Both the position numbers and the translations under genes were made by a program. From NCBI RefSeq assembly GCF_003171515.1, contig NC_089390.1, forward strand, positions 6,882,001-6,946,000: a stretch of 64,000 nt of DNA. The letters run 5' to 3'. The stretch is from Pyrenophora tritici-repentis. Its lineage: Eukaryota > Ascomycota > Dothideomycetes > Pleosporales > Pleosporaceae. The notes below the pieces were generated by a model that worked only from the letters and a program-made list of their open reading frames with translations, did no database searches and was not told the DNA's origin. Below, piece by piece: positions 45,358-56,306 of the stretch (its first letter is position 1; every line of letters starts with the position of its first letter).

Positions 45358-46323
45358 GGAGGGGAGGGTGTAGTGTGGGTGTATGATATGTTAGAAAGAT
45401 TTAATTGATGCTGTCGAGATACATAATATAGTTCTACAGCTTGGTGAAGTGTAGGGTACTGTAAGACAGATATCAGTAAGCTTGCTCAACTCATGCGCGT
45501 TTGCCCAGACAGCTATCCGACTCAGCTTATCTTAGTTCGCACCCTCAACGTCATTAATCACCGCGACTCCAAGTAGTTGGATAATACTCTATATGTAGCA
45601 TGAGCAGCTATTGATATACCAAACTGAAAAAACCATAGATTACATAGTCTTGACGAAAACTTTACCAACCCTTTCCACCCTACTGTCCTGAGAAACCATG
45701 ACATTGCCGTGCCATACTGTAGAAAAATTAGCAGGTTGACAGAGTGAGTGTACAAAGATTGGAAATTCAGATCCTGGACTTATATTGCGCCATTTAGAAT
45801 AAGTGGGAATACCACTTTACACTCCCTGGTGACTGACATTGTGCGCTGAAAATATGGTAGAGACTGTTGAGAATATCTGGGTTCAGTCCAGGTAGAAGGT
45901 GCTTGGGGATCACATGATGTGCTGGTGTGGCAGGCACTGCCCGGTGGGCAATAGCACCCACCACAATAAAGTGAGACCTTGACACCGAACTACGATAGTT
46001 AATACAATACGTTGCAGCCACCCCGCCTTGTCCCTCCTCCCACTCGGTTATCCATAGTAGTCATACTACTAGAGGGACCTTGTTCCAATAGAGACTCTAA
46101 TACTATGGTACCACGGTACACCTGACCCGCAGCACTCAAATTTACCACATACAAAAGTCTTGATAAGATTACATCGACGTAGCAAATCCAGTATTAAAGA
46201 GAATCCCTACCCGGAATACAACATCTTTTGTTTTACGAAGCCCTCTCCTCTTGACCTCAATTTTTACTTGACGGGTTTCAAAATCACCACTTTTACCATT
46301 TCCACACCCAGGACACCGAAGTT
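45358..46323. other. Intergenic region
   Basis: 966 bp. Only short frames; nothing recognisable. Confidence 0.45.
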
Positions 46324-47307
46324 ATGGAAGCTGTTTTTGAGTTTTTGTTCAAGGCTATGCGCCACTCTACCGCCGATGAGCCTATTCAATACGTACCTGA
46401 ATGCAAACCAGTATGCGAGGTCCAAGAGAGTAAGTTCGCACAGAATGCCGCATTAGATTTCTTAGCTAAACAAGATAAAGATAAGAGGGGCATCAATGCT
46501 GTAGCGATCGAATCCTTGAAGCGAGAACCCACATTCCACCGCTACCTCGAACTTCCAATGGAGCTGCGTCTCAGCATCTGGGCCATTGCACTTCCACACG
46601 CGGATAAGAAAGTAGAAGTTCATAAAGCTGTCAGGGCACGCAACGACCCTCGCAAACGATCTTTCCTACCTAAAATATGCTTTGTCTCGAAAAGGACGTC
46701 TGAAGAAACCGTTGCTAGTTTCATTAAGAACTCAAAGTTTCTGCTCTGCCTATCCGTCGACTGCCGATTCTTCATGAACTTCCTAGCCGCCTTACCAGGT
46801 CGTTTTAGGCTCGTCCGCGAGTTACATTTTGACATCTCCTTCCTTCGTGGTTCCACATCTCTCCCGCGAGCCAACCTGTTCCCGGGACTACGTGTTATTC
46901 ACCTCGGTATCAGGAACTATGACCTTGAACGCCTAAGAGGGGCAAATCCAACAGTAAAGAGGCTTCACCAGTTCCTGCCGAGATGTGCTTTGGAGTTGTT
47001 TAACGAATATAAGCTTGAGCGAATCCTTGCATTTGGTATGCTTGATACTGTTATCATTGAGCATCTTGCCTACGGCGATATGTCGGCAGGGAAGGAGGTA
47101 ACAAGAAAGACGACAGCGGTAGATACGTTGGAGAAATATTATAGGTTTCTTGGCTACCATGATAAGTGGGCGGGGAAGGAGGCATCGTTGAAGGCGGTAA
47201 AGGCTTTGGTCACGTTATTGGAGCAAAACTTTGTAGACAGGAAGTCGAAAAAAGTTGTGGCTATTAAATACAAGCGAAAGAATGCGATTAGTTACTGGCT
47301 TATCTAA
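46324..47307 (+). CDS. 2EXR (F-box-like) domain protein
   Basis: Single exon, 327 residues. The fungal 2EXR-type start FHRYLELPMELRLSIWAIALP lies at about residues 71-91, followed by the usual ICFVSKRTSEET segment, where such proteins have 'lL.VnrqsReEa'. The rest contains LVRELHFDISFL and LFPGLRVIHLGIR, as in this large fungal-specific family. The function is unknown; resemblance to F-boxes suggests protein interaction. The C-terminus is basic (DRKSKKVVAIKYKRKN). Confidence 0.78.
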   Translation: MEAVFEFLFKAMRHSTADEPIQYVPECKPVCEVQESKFAQNAALDFLAKQDKDKRGINAVAIESLKREPTFHRYLELPMELRLSIWAIALPHADKKVEVHKAVRARNDPRKRSFLPKICFVSKRTSEETVASFIKNSKFLLCLSVDCRFFMNFLAALPGRFRLVRELHFDISFLRGSTSLPRANLFPGLRVIHLGIRNYDLERLRGANPTVKRLHQFLPRCALELFNEYKLERILAFGMLDTVIIEHLAYGDMSAGKEVTRKTTAVDTLEKYYRFLGYHDKWAGKEASLKAVKALVTLLEQNFVDRKSKKVVAIKYKRKNAISYWLI

Positions 47308-48237
47308 TACTAAGGGGAATATTCGAGCGGCATGGGAAGTCGGCGCCAGAATCACATGCGGTTCACTCTGCGTTTCTAAGTGGCTACTGCCGTACAAATC
47401 ACACAATGAGTTGGATATAATTCACTATTGTCGATGAAGAGACGAAATAATATATAACCAGATCTCTGCCTAGTTATGCTGCGTCTTGTGATGTCTTTGA
47501 GCGGAAGTTGAACTGATTTGCAGTTAGACGGCTACCATTATCCAAATATCTGCCCTTTTGTGTAATAGACGAAAGCCACTTGTATTACTACGTTTAAATA
47601 AGGACGAGACATGTCATGGCTCACAGAACTGAGAAATTCGCAAGACACCAGTATCATTTGACGCAGAAGCGAAAGATATAGTGAATCGGATCGAATTTCA
47701 TTGCTTTACCCTAATATGACGAGTATCGGCAGTGTTGTGGGAAATTGGAGCAGAGTAGATATTAGAGGGTGCACTGGTTTGGGACACCTGCATCACCAGA
47801 TATGGTTAGCGTACACCTATGAGGGAGGTACACCCTGGAGTTACGTCACCCCAGGGCTGCGTGCGACCAACAACCAACACCCAACCCATTCACGCCATCG
47901 CAAACTATTCTAGGGCATGAGCAGAGCTTCTCAAAGACTCAACTCTGTCGCTTCCAAGCAGATCTGTGTAGATCATCGCTCTAAAGCTCTCACGACTACA
48001 AGTGAGAGCTTATGAATAACTCTTTGCTATATTTTCTCTCACTCTGGCCGCCAAGGCTTCCGTTTGCCTCACGCAACCTTTAGCGGGGCTTGCACGCACT
48101 AGCGAGTACTTAAGTTTGCACCTTCCCGGCCCTCCTGTCAATAACTTGTTGACGAGCTCGATTAACCACCACTTACGACATTCTGCTTATCATACAGGAG
48201 GAACAAGACCAACTGCGGACCCGCGTGAGCTCAAGCG
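47308..48237. other. Intergenic region
   Basis: 930 bp. Short frames only; no supported feature. Confidence 0.45.
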
Positions 48238-49703
48238 TTGAGCCCCGCACCAAATCGTTACCCTCGAAAGCCAATCACCTGTCAATCGTGCAAGCAAAAG
48301 TTCTCGAGGTCGCCTACATCAACCATGGAACGCAATTCATTACCTGGAGCATCCAACAATGTACGAGCCCAGGAAACGCCTGAACGTAAGGCAGAAAGGC
48401 TCACTCGCTGGGAACCTGGACCAGTTCCGCATATTCAACTTGATAGCCTTCCAGAGAGTCCAACAATCTATGATCAAAATGCGACAAGCATGCGTTAAGA
48501 GGAAAAAAGCAGCCAAAAATCTATTGGCGATGCAAGCAAAGGCTGAAACAACCCAGCGACTTGTGCAGGAGCGCGGTCGTTGGCTGTTCAGCAACGAGTG
48601 CCAGAATCTTTCGGAGCTGAGTGAACCAGAACGACAAGCCCAGATCTTCGCAGTACAGTCCCACAAGGCATTGATGGTCACCCATCCAGGAGAGCATCTG
48701 TATCTATGCCTGATGCGGCTTCCCCGAGAGATCCGCGAGATAGTTTACGCAGCCATGTTCGAAAGTCTTCCAGGAAACGTTGCGATTATCAAAGGTATGC
48801 GGTATCACGTCCACAGGCCAGGATACGAGCCGGAAAACGACTGACCGCGTGTCCTCCCACCCATCTGCTACGTCAGCTGTCAGTTTTTCGCAGAATCCGT
48901 ACCCGTTCTCTTGCGAAGCCGCAACATAATAATTAATGGAAGTGGCATAGGAGTGATAGCCTCATTGATGGATCGCGTGCAATCTGGTGATGCCGACCGC
49001 GCTGTGTCGAGCTTAACCCTCCTACACCATATCAGATGGCACCTACGAAGTGGGTATGCCGACTCCAAATTCAGTTTCAACTCTTTTAGGGAGACGGACA
49101 AGAAAGATTCCAAGTCTCATCATCGTATCTGGGCTGGAGAAGACATTGCCGCTCGGTGCACAGCGCTCCGGCACCTCACTTTGTTTGTTCAGAACTTCAA
49201 CTTCATCATATCATGCCCTCACAAAGACGAAAACCCCTCGGCCAAGTTACTCAGTCTTATCTCCACCGATCATATTCAGAGGTGTTATCCCCTAGATGCT
49301 CTCATGCATTGTCCGGCACTCAGAGATGTCAACAAGCAAGTCAAGCTGGCTTGATTCTTATCGATTGCAGATCACAGACCATTCTCTGGGACGTGCCACT
49401 GTGCACGAGCCTCTATATTGTCTGTGATCTGCAATCGATAAGAATCAAGCCAGCTTGACTTGCTTGTTGACATCTCTGCCGGCACTTCGATCGTTCAAAC
49501 TTGTTGCCGTAGGTGACCACTTAATCCCTGATCTTGAATGTAGGGAATGTAGAGGCGGCTCTGACCCTGAAGCCTTTTTCAAACCTCTGGTTGATTGGCT
49601 GAAGTCTGAGCTTGCTTCAAAAGCCCCGGGAGTCGCATTTGAGGTGGATTATGTGAGGCGTGTCGATACCGAACTGTTTGTCGGGTTCAAGGAAAGTGTC
49701 TGA
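48238..49703 (+). pseudogene. 2EXR/F-box-like pseudogene with frame breaks and a MITE insertion
   Basis: Coding-like segments in order: 48238-48498 (a zinc-ribbon-like CQSCKQKFSR, then ERKAERLTRWEPGPVPHIQLDSLPES), 48359-48844 (LYLCLMRLPREIREIVYAAMFE, the 2EXR/F-box-like motif), 48845-49320 and 49487-49703 (PALRSFKLVAVGDHLIPDL…). The first two are in different frames. An in-frame TGA at 48842-48844 separates the second and third, and the third is cut by a 158-bp MITE at 49321-49478. Removing the MITE plus one 8-bp duplication joins CPA-LRSFKL in frame. Two or three independent lesions make loss of function likely. Without RNA data an intron in the 5' part cannot be excluded. Confidence 0.7.
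49321..49478. mobile_element. 158-bp MITE (hAT-like), 59-bp perfect terminal inverted repeats, 8-bp TSD
   Basis: Left arm 49321-49379 and right arm 49420-49478 are perfect reverse complements (59 bp), beginning CAGAGATGTCAAC and ending GTTGACATCTCTG, with a 40-bp loop. The element is flanked by the perfect direct repeat CCGGCACT at 49313-49320 and 49479-49486. An 8-bp duplication and CAGAG ends point to mobilisation by an hAT transposase. The lack of divergence between arms suggests a recent insertion or hairpin-based conversion. Its ends differ from the hAT at 1-1962 (CAGTGATCGG), so that element is probably not its source. Confidence 0.93.
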
Positions 49704-50858
49704 GCTTGCAATCGAGAAGTCACAGCAAGGCTCTCGGGTCAAAGGAATATTTGTGTTAAAAGAGGCAAGACTGGGGAGACTTTGACACAGCATGCGATTG
49801 GAGTGGAGTATAGTCAGAGATTGGGAATACGCCTGTATGGAAGTCACAGCTGGAACGGTAGCTAAATCATATCGGTGAAGGACCGTCAGTGTCTACGTAT
49901 CATGAGAATGCAACCCTTTGTTAATGTCATCTTCCATTCATAATGTGAAATACGCTACAGTCTGAATAGAGAAGTAGAGGAAACTGTGGGAGAGTAGAAA
50001 TCGTTTTGCAATGTGAAGGCATTGCCCTTTAAAACATGGATTTGAGAACTTGACGCTGGTATGTAAGAACGACAACGAAGCATCGCTCACTTCAATGTCA
50101 GCCGCGTCATAGGCAAAGAATGACGTCTATATACAACAATACAAGAGACATATATTCGAAGCTCGTAGTTATTACCACTTTGTCCCTTTAAGGCGACCTA
50201 TTGCAATCCTTATAGTAATACAAGAAGAGACGACGAAAAAGACCTGGCCCGCGCTGTTATCGTGCGTTGCTGGCACGGGTTAAACACAACACACGATATA
50301 TCGGGAAGAGAGCCAGGTCTACAAGAGAAAAGCATGAGAAGTTACACTGGGTCCGTTTCAGATGGGGAATCTCTAGTACTGAACACTAGGACGCAGCTTT
50401 CCCTACACCCGCGGGGGAGGGGAGCACCAGCGACCCAGGGCCATATGTGATTAGCGCGACCCGCCGATATCTATACACGCGCACAACGCGCAACGCAATA
50501 GACGAAACGACGCGTTTCTCTTCTATGAAATACTAGATACGAGTAGGAGTAGTATACGATAGCTTTTGCTTGATCTCAAGCGTCCAGGCAAAGAACAAGC
50601 ACAAGCAAGCAAAAGAAGAGCCCAAAATCATTTCAAAACATGCCATTGGCGCATAACATTATCTCATGTCCGCATACCCGACAATCCTATCGCAATCATA
50701 TACAACCAACTAATCATCTCTCTCACATTACAACTCATAAGAATTTTCTTGCTTTTCCCCATCACTGTGCTGCCATAACCAGCGTGCTCCAGTGTCGCCG
50801 TGAAAGAAAAATATAACAACAATCAAAGGAAAGCACCAGCTTTCAGATTTACAACATT
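49704..50858. other. Intergenic region
   Basis: 1.15 kb between the pseudogene and the 3' end of the hexose transporter. No supported feature. Confidence 0.45.
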
Positions 50859-52709
50859 TCAAACTTGCACCTCGTTCCTCTCCGCAGGCTCCAAGATGCC
50901 TCCACCAGACTGTTCAGCCTTGCTGAAGGTACGGCCTCCAGCACCCATATGCAGCCTGTCGGTATCCACCAAACCATCCTTTTGGAGGCTGGACGGGTCC
51001 CAATTGGCGCTGGTAATAGGGTTGACGTGGAGGACGTACATGGTGTCGATTTCCTCGAGCGAGCGACCCTTTGTCTCGATCATGAAGAAGTAGACGACGA
51101 AGAAGAGGATGACGAGGGATACGGCGAAGACGAGACCGTAGAAGTAGTCGATTCGGTCGGTGATGAGGGTAGAGCAGAAGGAGATGATGAAGTTGAAGAG
51201 CCAGTTGGACGCAGTCTAAAGATAACAGATTAGTATATTGTTTGATGTGAGCTGAGATGCTTTAATGGAAATGGAATAATTTGATGTGATTGAGAAGATG
51301 GGGGCACTTACAGCGAGACCCATGCAGGTGGCACGGTATCTTGCCGGATACATTTCTCCAACGATAGCCCACACAAGGGGGCCCCAGGTCGTAGCGAATG
51401 CAGCAATGAACAGGCAGGTGAAGACAATCATGATGTTTCCGGCTTGTGGTGTGCTGAGGGGGTTTACGTGATCAAGCTGGTATTGTCCAATGAAAGAATA
51501 GATGAAAAGGCAGACGGCCATCCATGCGGCACCAGCCATCATAGCCTTGCGGCGACCGACGTTCTCGACAACCCATAGACCAAAGATGGTTGCTACGACG
51601 TTGACAGTTCCGAGGATGATGGAGGTGACGTAAGAGTTGCTGAGACCGGTGGCGGCGAAGATGGTTGTGCCGTAGTAGAAGAAGTAGTTGGCACCAGTAA
51701 GTTGCTGACCAGCCTGGAGCACCATTCCGAGAAGAGTGCGGTACAGCATGCGAGGACCGGTGAAGATCTCGTGCCATGGGTGGTCACCACCAGCAGATTC
51801 AGCTTCGAGCTTCTCCTGGATCTCGGCAATCTGGGCGTCAATGAAGGGGCTGTAGGGATCTACACCGTTGAGACGAGCCATGTTCTTGCGTGCATCTTCG
51901 ACGTTGCCCTTGCGGTATGCGTAACGAGGCGACTCGGGAAGGAGGAGGATGGTGCTGCCGAGAATGATGGCCCATAGTGCGGAAAGACCGTTGGGAATAC
52001 GCCATTGAGCACTGTTGCTGTAATCCTTTTCTGTGCCGTAGTTGACCATGTACGCAGTCCAGATACCCAGTGTGATGAACAGCTGGTATGAGGAAACGGT
52101 AGCACCACGGATACGCTTCGGGATGGACTCTGATTGGTACATGGGCACGACGGTCGAAAGAGCTCCGATACCGAGACCAGCAGTGAAACGACCCATGGCG
52201 AACTGAACCCAGACATTCTTGCTAGTGATTTCGATAATCACACCGATGATGTAGAAGAAGGCAGAACCGGAGATAGTGAGACGACGACCGAAGGTGTCAG
52301 CTAGAGGCGCTGAGCCCAAGCACCCGAAAAGGGTACCGACGCTGGTGAGATGTTAGGCGCGTTTCTCATTAATTGGGGAAAAAGCTTACGCAAGAAGACC
52401 GACAATGGCACCAGAGCGTACCGCAGAGAACTTGCCGTTCTCACCGAAGCGGCTCTGGAAATCATCCATCTCAAGGAAACCAGATATCTGTCCAGACTCG
52501 TATCCGAACATGAAGCCACCAATACTGGCAACAGCTCCCAGAATGATGGAGATGGCAGGTACTCGGCCCTTGGGCTCGAGGTCTGTGGCCTGCACTGTAT
52601 CTGAGTTACCCCTGGGAGGAGTGCCTGCAGGAGTGACACTGTCGGGTGTTCCCTTCTCGTGAACATCCTCAGTAGTCTTCTTGTTGAGGAATCGTGATAA
52701 GACCGTCAT
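50859..52709 (-). CDS. MFS hexose transporter (HXT/sugar porter)
   Basis: Three exons (52709-52390, 52341-51312, 51215-50859) splice in phase to 568 residues; introns are 48 and 96 nt. Twelve helices with sugar-porter signatures: FMFGYESGQISG in helix 1, DTFGRRLT, GRFTAGLGIGALSTVVPMYQSE after helix 4 (PMYQSE), LLPESPRYAYRKG after helix 6, GQQLTGANYFFYYG in helix 7, and MIETKGRSLEEID after helix 12. The hydrophilic N-terminal ~60 and C-terminal ~50 residues are cytosolic tails, consistent with regulated turnover. Closest in layout to fungal glucose transporters of the HXT/MstA group. Confidence 0.94.
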
Positions 52710-55301
52710 TATGGGCGAAGAGTGAATAAATAAAAATTTGATTAAAAGCGGAGGTAATAGCTGGTCCGCAGCGTGGGGTACACTTCTCAGAGTAAAACGG
52801 GCTGGAGAGAAGCTGGAGAAGAGGAGACCAGTGTGGATTCAAAGGAGAAGGCCGGACTGTTTATAAACAACAGAAATATGCGGAGACGGTTTTAGAGGGT
52901 CTACTGACAGTGGAGCCCCCGTGGCAGTTTCATCCGCACACCCACATTATCAAGTTTTTCTGGAATAACTTAGGCGTGGAGGCAAAGCAGAAAGGAGACA
53001 TTGGACAAGTGCCGAGGCCACGGGACGCATGATGACATCGCATCGTCAAGCTGTAACTGTCCACGGGGCAGCCTCTCACGAGAGCGCTTCAGCCGGAAGT
53101 CTGCCGGTTGTGAAATTTTCTAATCGCTCAATGTCGGAACGTCGATGGGCGCAGAACGCACGGACGGTGATAGTGCGGCGGTGGGCCCACTGGTAGCATT
53201 GCAGAGAGGCAAGGCTCTTCTTTGTTCTGCAGGCGGTGCTTCGGAGGTATTGTACAAGGGGTGATGACATCGTGTCCGACTGATGGGCGGGGTATATTCT
53301 TACAGTCTGCATGGCTGGAGAGATGGAGTTCTATGGTTGACTCTATTATGGGCAACCCTTTGCAACCGCGTTACTCGTCTTGAGTTCACGCATCCAGCCA
53401 ATTGGAGAGTTTGGCACCATCGAATTGGACCCATAACGTATGCAAGGGACATAGACGCGTCTGCGATGCAGGACGAGGCGAACAAGCGTGTCGGGTGACC
53501 AAGCCAACTGGGAGGCGAGTTGCGTGCACGGACGTAGCCGTCATCGTTAGTTACCGCAGAGCCTCAATTTGTTGAACGACCATGCTCGGGCTCGGAAGTC
53601 TGTCAGCCCGCCAGCGAATCGAAAATTCCTCGGTGACTTATGCAAGCCTGCCAGGTCGCCATGGTTTCTCTATACGGTGCGGCGAGTTGTGTGCTCCTGT
53701 AGAAAACGCCACGCCTCGCAGTGTGGGTATGCCTTTGAGAAGATCAGATAGCCAACAAAACAGAGTTGTGGACCTTGCAAGTTCTTTCGCGTGTCTCGGT
53801 GATGTCGATAATATTGTATCGGCAGGTTTTCCTATGGACGCCGGTCTTGGCCGACGCACAATGAGGGCTTCATCTCCGACTCCGAGGTTACAGCGCTAGC
53901 GGCCCGCAACGCGCTGCAGGGAAGAAAAATCTGATGCACGGTGCCTGAAGAATTCGATAAAAGAGGGCCGCGGTGGAGCACAATGACAGCATCGAGCGAT
54001 CAATCTTGCGACGTATGCCGATACCCGCGTCTTGGAGAAAAATTGAAACCGGCTAATGTTCGGAGAACCGAGGGGTCACCGGTAGGTGGTACGGCATCGT
54101 GTGGGATGTGGGATGATAACGGTCGCGCGGAGGTGGAGAGATCCGTTCACAATGTCTCCAGACAAACTGTTATTGTTAGCCTAAATCCCCATGGGCAACA
54201 GCAGACGCATACCGAAAGAGTCGCGTGCATGTGCTGCGTTGCTTTAAGTGAACGTACCGTGATTTGATGAGACATCTCCCAACATCTTGTCAACCACCTG
54301 GGAGGATATCACGAGCGAAAGGGTCGCTCAGTTTCGAGTTTGCTAGTAGCGTGTCGCCGGTTTCCTGGGAGAGCCAACCAGTTGTGCCACCCCATGGGGC
54401 GCGAGGCCTCTTATACTGTTTACTTCGGACACCTTTATCCCGGCTGTGGAGAAGCTCGACTTCAAGGAGGTGCAGATCCGCCAATGAATGATGTAGTCCC
54501 GTGACGAAAGAGCCGACAGCCGTTCTTTTTGCCTAATGTACCGCCTCCTTTGACACTGCCGTGACTACATGCTTGAGTCGTTCATCGCCAAAGCTGCCGC
54601 TTGTCGGGTGGCATGCTTGTTCGGGTAAGGGTCGGGCCTACCCCAGTGCGGCTCGATGTCGCCGTGAATGTCACATTGGAGCCGCGAAAGTGACATGGCT
54701 GCGAGCGCGATGTGCTCTGTGTGAACTGCAGCATCGAAAAAATTCGTGGAGTAAAAAGATTACTGTCCAAATGCGACCAAAGACGAGTGCGCGCGGAATC
54801 TGTCTTGCACTTGGATGGGGCGGACGGGGTGTGGAGAAGGGAGTTCTGGGGTAATGCGGATGACTTAGCGCCGAGTGTCGCTAATTACGAACTGGGTGGG
54901 TTAGCCAACATGTACCCGTCCATCGCACTTCCGAGAATCGCATCTGTGGAAAGTGACTATAGAAAGCCGATGACCTTCCCTCTCCGTGTTATCAGTGTTG
55001 CTTTTCTGGGACTGACGTCACTCTTACAGCTGCATTCTTAGGTAGTCTCTCGTGGTTATCAACTGTTTTATGAAAAAATATCATAGCCCAGGAGTAGACA
55101 TAGTGTCGTTTTCGATTTTAAAGATGATTGGCAAATATTTGTATACATCTAGTATACTCAAAGAGAAACCTTGGCTGCTCTTGTAACGCCCAGATATACT
55201 CATGGCCTAGCATCATCCCCTCCCATATCTCCCCAGCAGACTCAAGAGTCGCTAGTAACACCCTCTGAGATCCCTTACATCTGTACGCACCCTACACTCA
55301 C
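52710..55301. other. Gene-poor gap with hexose-transporter promoter
   Basis: 2.6 kb. The transporter promoter is at its left end; the rest holds only short frames on both strands. No repeats or RNA genes recognised. Confidence 0.45.
52860..52865 (-). promoter_or_regulatory. TATA box of hexose transporter
   Basis: TATAAA on the minus strand (within TTTATAAAC) about 150 nt upstream of the ATG at 52709. Confidence 0.5.
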
Positions 55302-56141
55302 TCAAATCCCATTCGTATACCACTCGTGAATCTGCTCGGCCCACTCTTTGAAATAACTCTCCTTCTTCAAATCCGAGCACTCCAGCTCTTCCTCGTTGAG
55401 CTGCTGTAGCGGATACACCCGTAAGTTATCAGGTATATGCTGCCATTCCTCTGCCGTGGATAGAAGGAGTTTAAAGATTCTCACATTGCTTGCCACTTCC
55501 TTGTCAAAGTGAGGGTCCATGGTGAACGGCAGCGGACGATCCCGTAAAACACGCTGTAATGCCGCACCCTGGGCTAGCATAGCGCGCATTCCTAGTCGAA
55601 ACTCGAGGATATCGGCAAGAACATGTACCTTCGAGTCTGGGTTTAGATGGCACAGCCATATTGAAACTTGGATATATGTATCTTGGGGAAAGCGTGTGAA
55701 CAGTTGTGCACCATAGGTGCGGAAAAGGACGAGCTTTAGATTGTCGAGGAAGAAAGAATGCATTGCGCTGAGATCCTGATGCGGGACAATGTTACGGCCC
55801 ATTCCAGTTGTCTCCAGACGGAGCTGTCGGCATACGTGTCGTAGGGTGGCGAGCTTGAGTAACTGCCGCAGTCTTGCAGTACCCTGAAGGTTAGGGAGTA
55901 TTATGTGTATGTCTTCCTTTTCGGAATACAGGAAACGGTAGATCATGTTTCGCAGCTCGGCTGATAGTCGGAGGAGAGGACTTTGAGGCTGAAGCTTGAT
56001 CTTCCCTAGCGGGGTTAGCACACATTTGGTACCTTGACCAAGCAAATAGTTCAACGTACCTTCGTCTGTACTGTTCGGATCTGTGATGTTAGAATATCCC
56101 CCCATCTTTGCAGCTGATCGTGCAGGTTGATGATAACACAT
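55302..56141 (-). CDS. F-box-like fungal protein of unknown function
   Basis: Single exon, 279 residues. The motif LLRLSAELRNMIYRFLYSEKEDIHI (about 58-82) is the degenerate F-box-like start of a large ascomycete family ('LLxLPAELRNxIYxxxL'), followed by LRHVCRQLRLETTGM, the usual 'L..vcrqirxEt' segment. No further domain. A second Met at residue 13 (MGGYSN) is an alternative start. Function unknown. Confidence 0.75.
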   Translation of the reverse strand: MCYHQPARSAAKMGGYSNITDPNSTDEGTLNYLLGQGTKCVLTPLGKIKLQPQSPLLRLSAELRNMIYRFLYSEKEDIHIILPNLQGTARLRQLLKLATLRHVCRQLRLETTGMGRNIVPHQDLSAMHSFFLDNLKLVLFRTYGAQLFTRFPQDTYIQVSIWLCHLNPDSKVHVLADILEFRLGMRAMLAQGAALQRVLRDRPLPFTMDPHFDKEVASNVRIFKLLLSTAEEWQHIPDNLRVYPLQQLNEEELECSDLKKESYFKEWAEQIHEWYTNGI

Positions 56142-56306
56142 TGAAATTGAGTGGGTGTGGGCTTAGAATAATGATTTAAATTTAGTTCCGATTTCGATCC
56201 ATGGTACAGTCCACGGTCTACCCAACAGCGAACCACGCAAAATTACCGTCCCTCAATGACAGCCAATGATACAAGCGATAACTCAGCTTTATGGCAGAAA
56301 TTTGGA

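Noticed and set aside
48795..48880. An intron removing the TGA at 48842 in the 2EXR-like gene
   Set aside because: gtatgc at 48795 with AG near 48876 is possible by sequence, but no acceptor gives the correct phase.
1..49478. The hAT at 1-1962 as the parent of the two MITEs
   Set aside because: Terminal sequences differ (CAGTGATCGG versus CAGAGATGTC and TAGACTCCGC).
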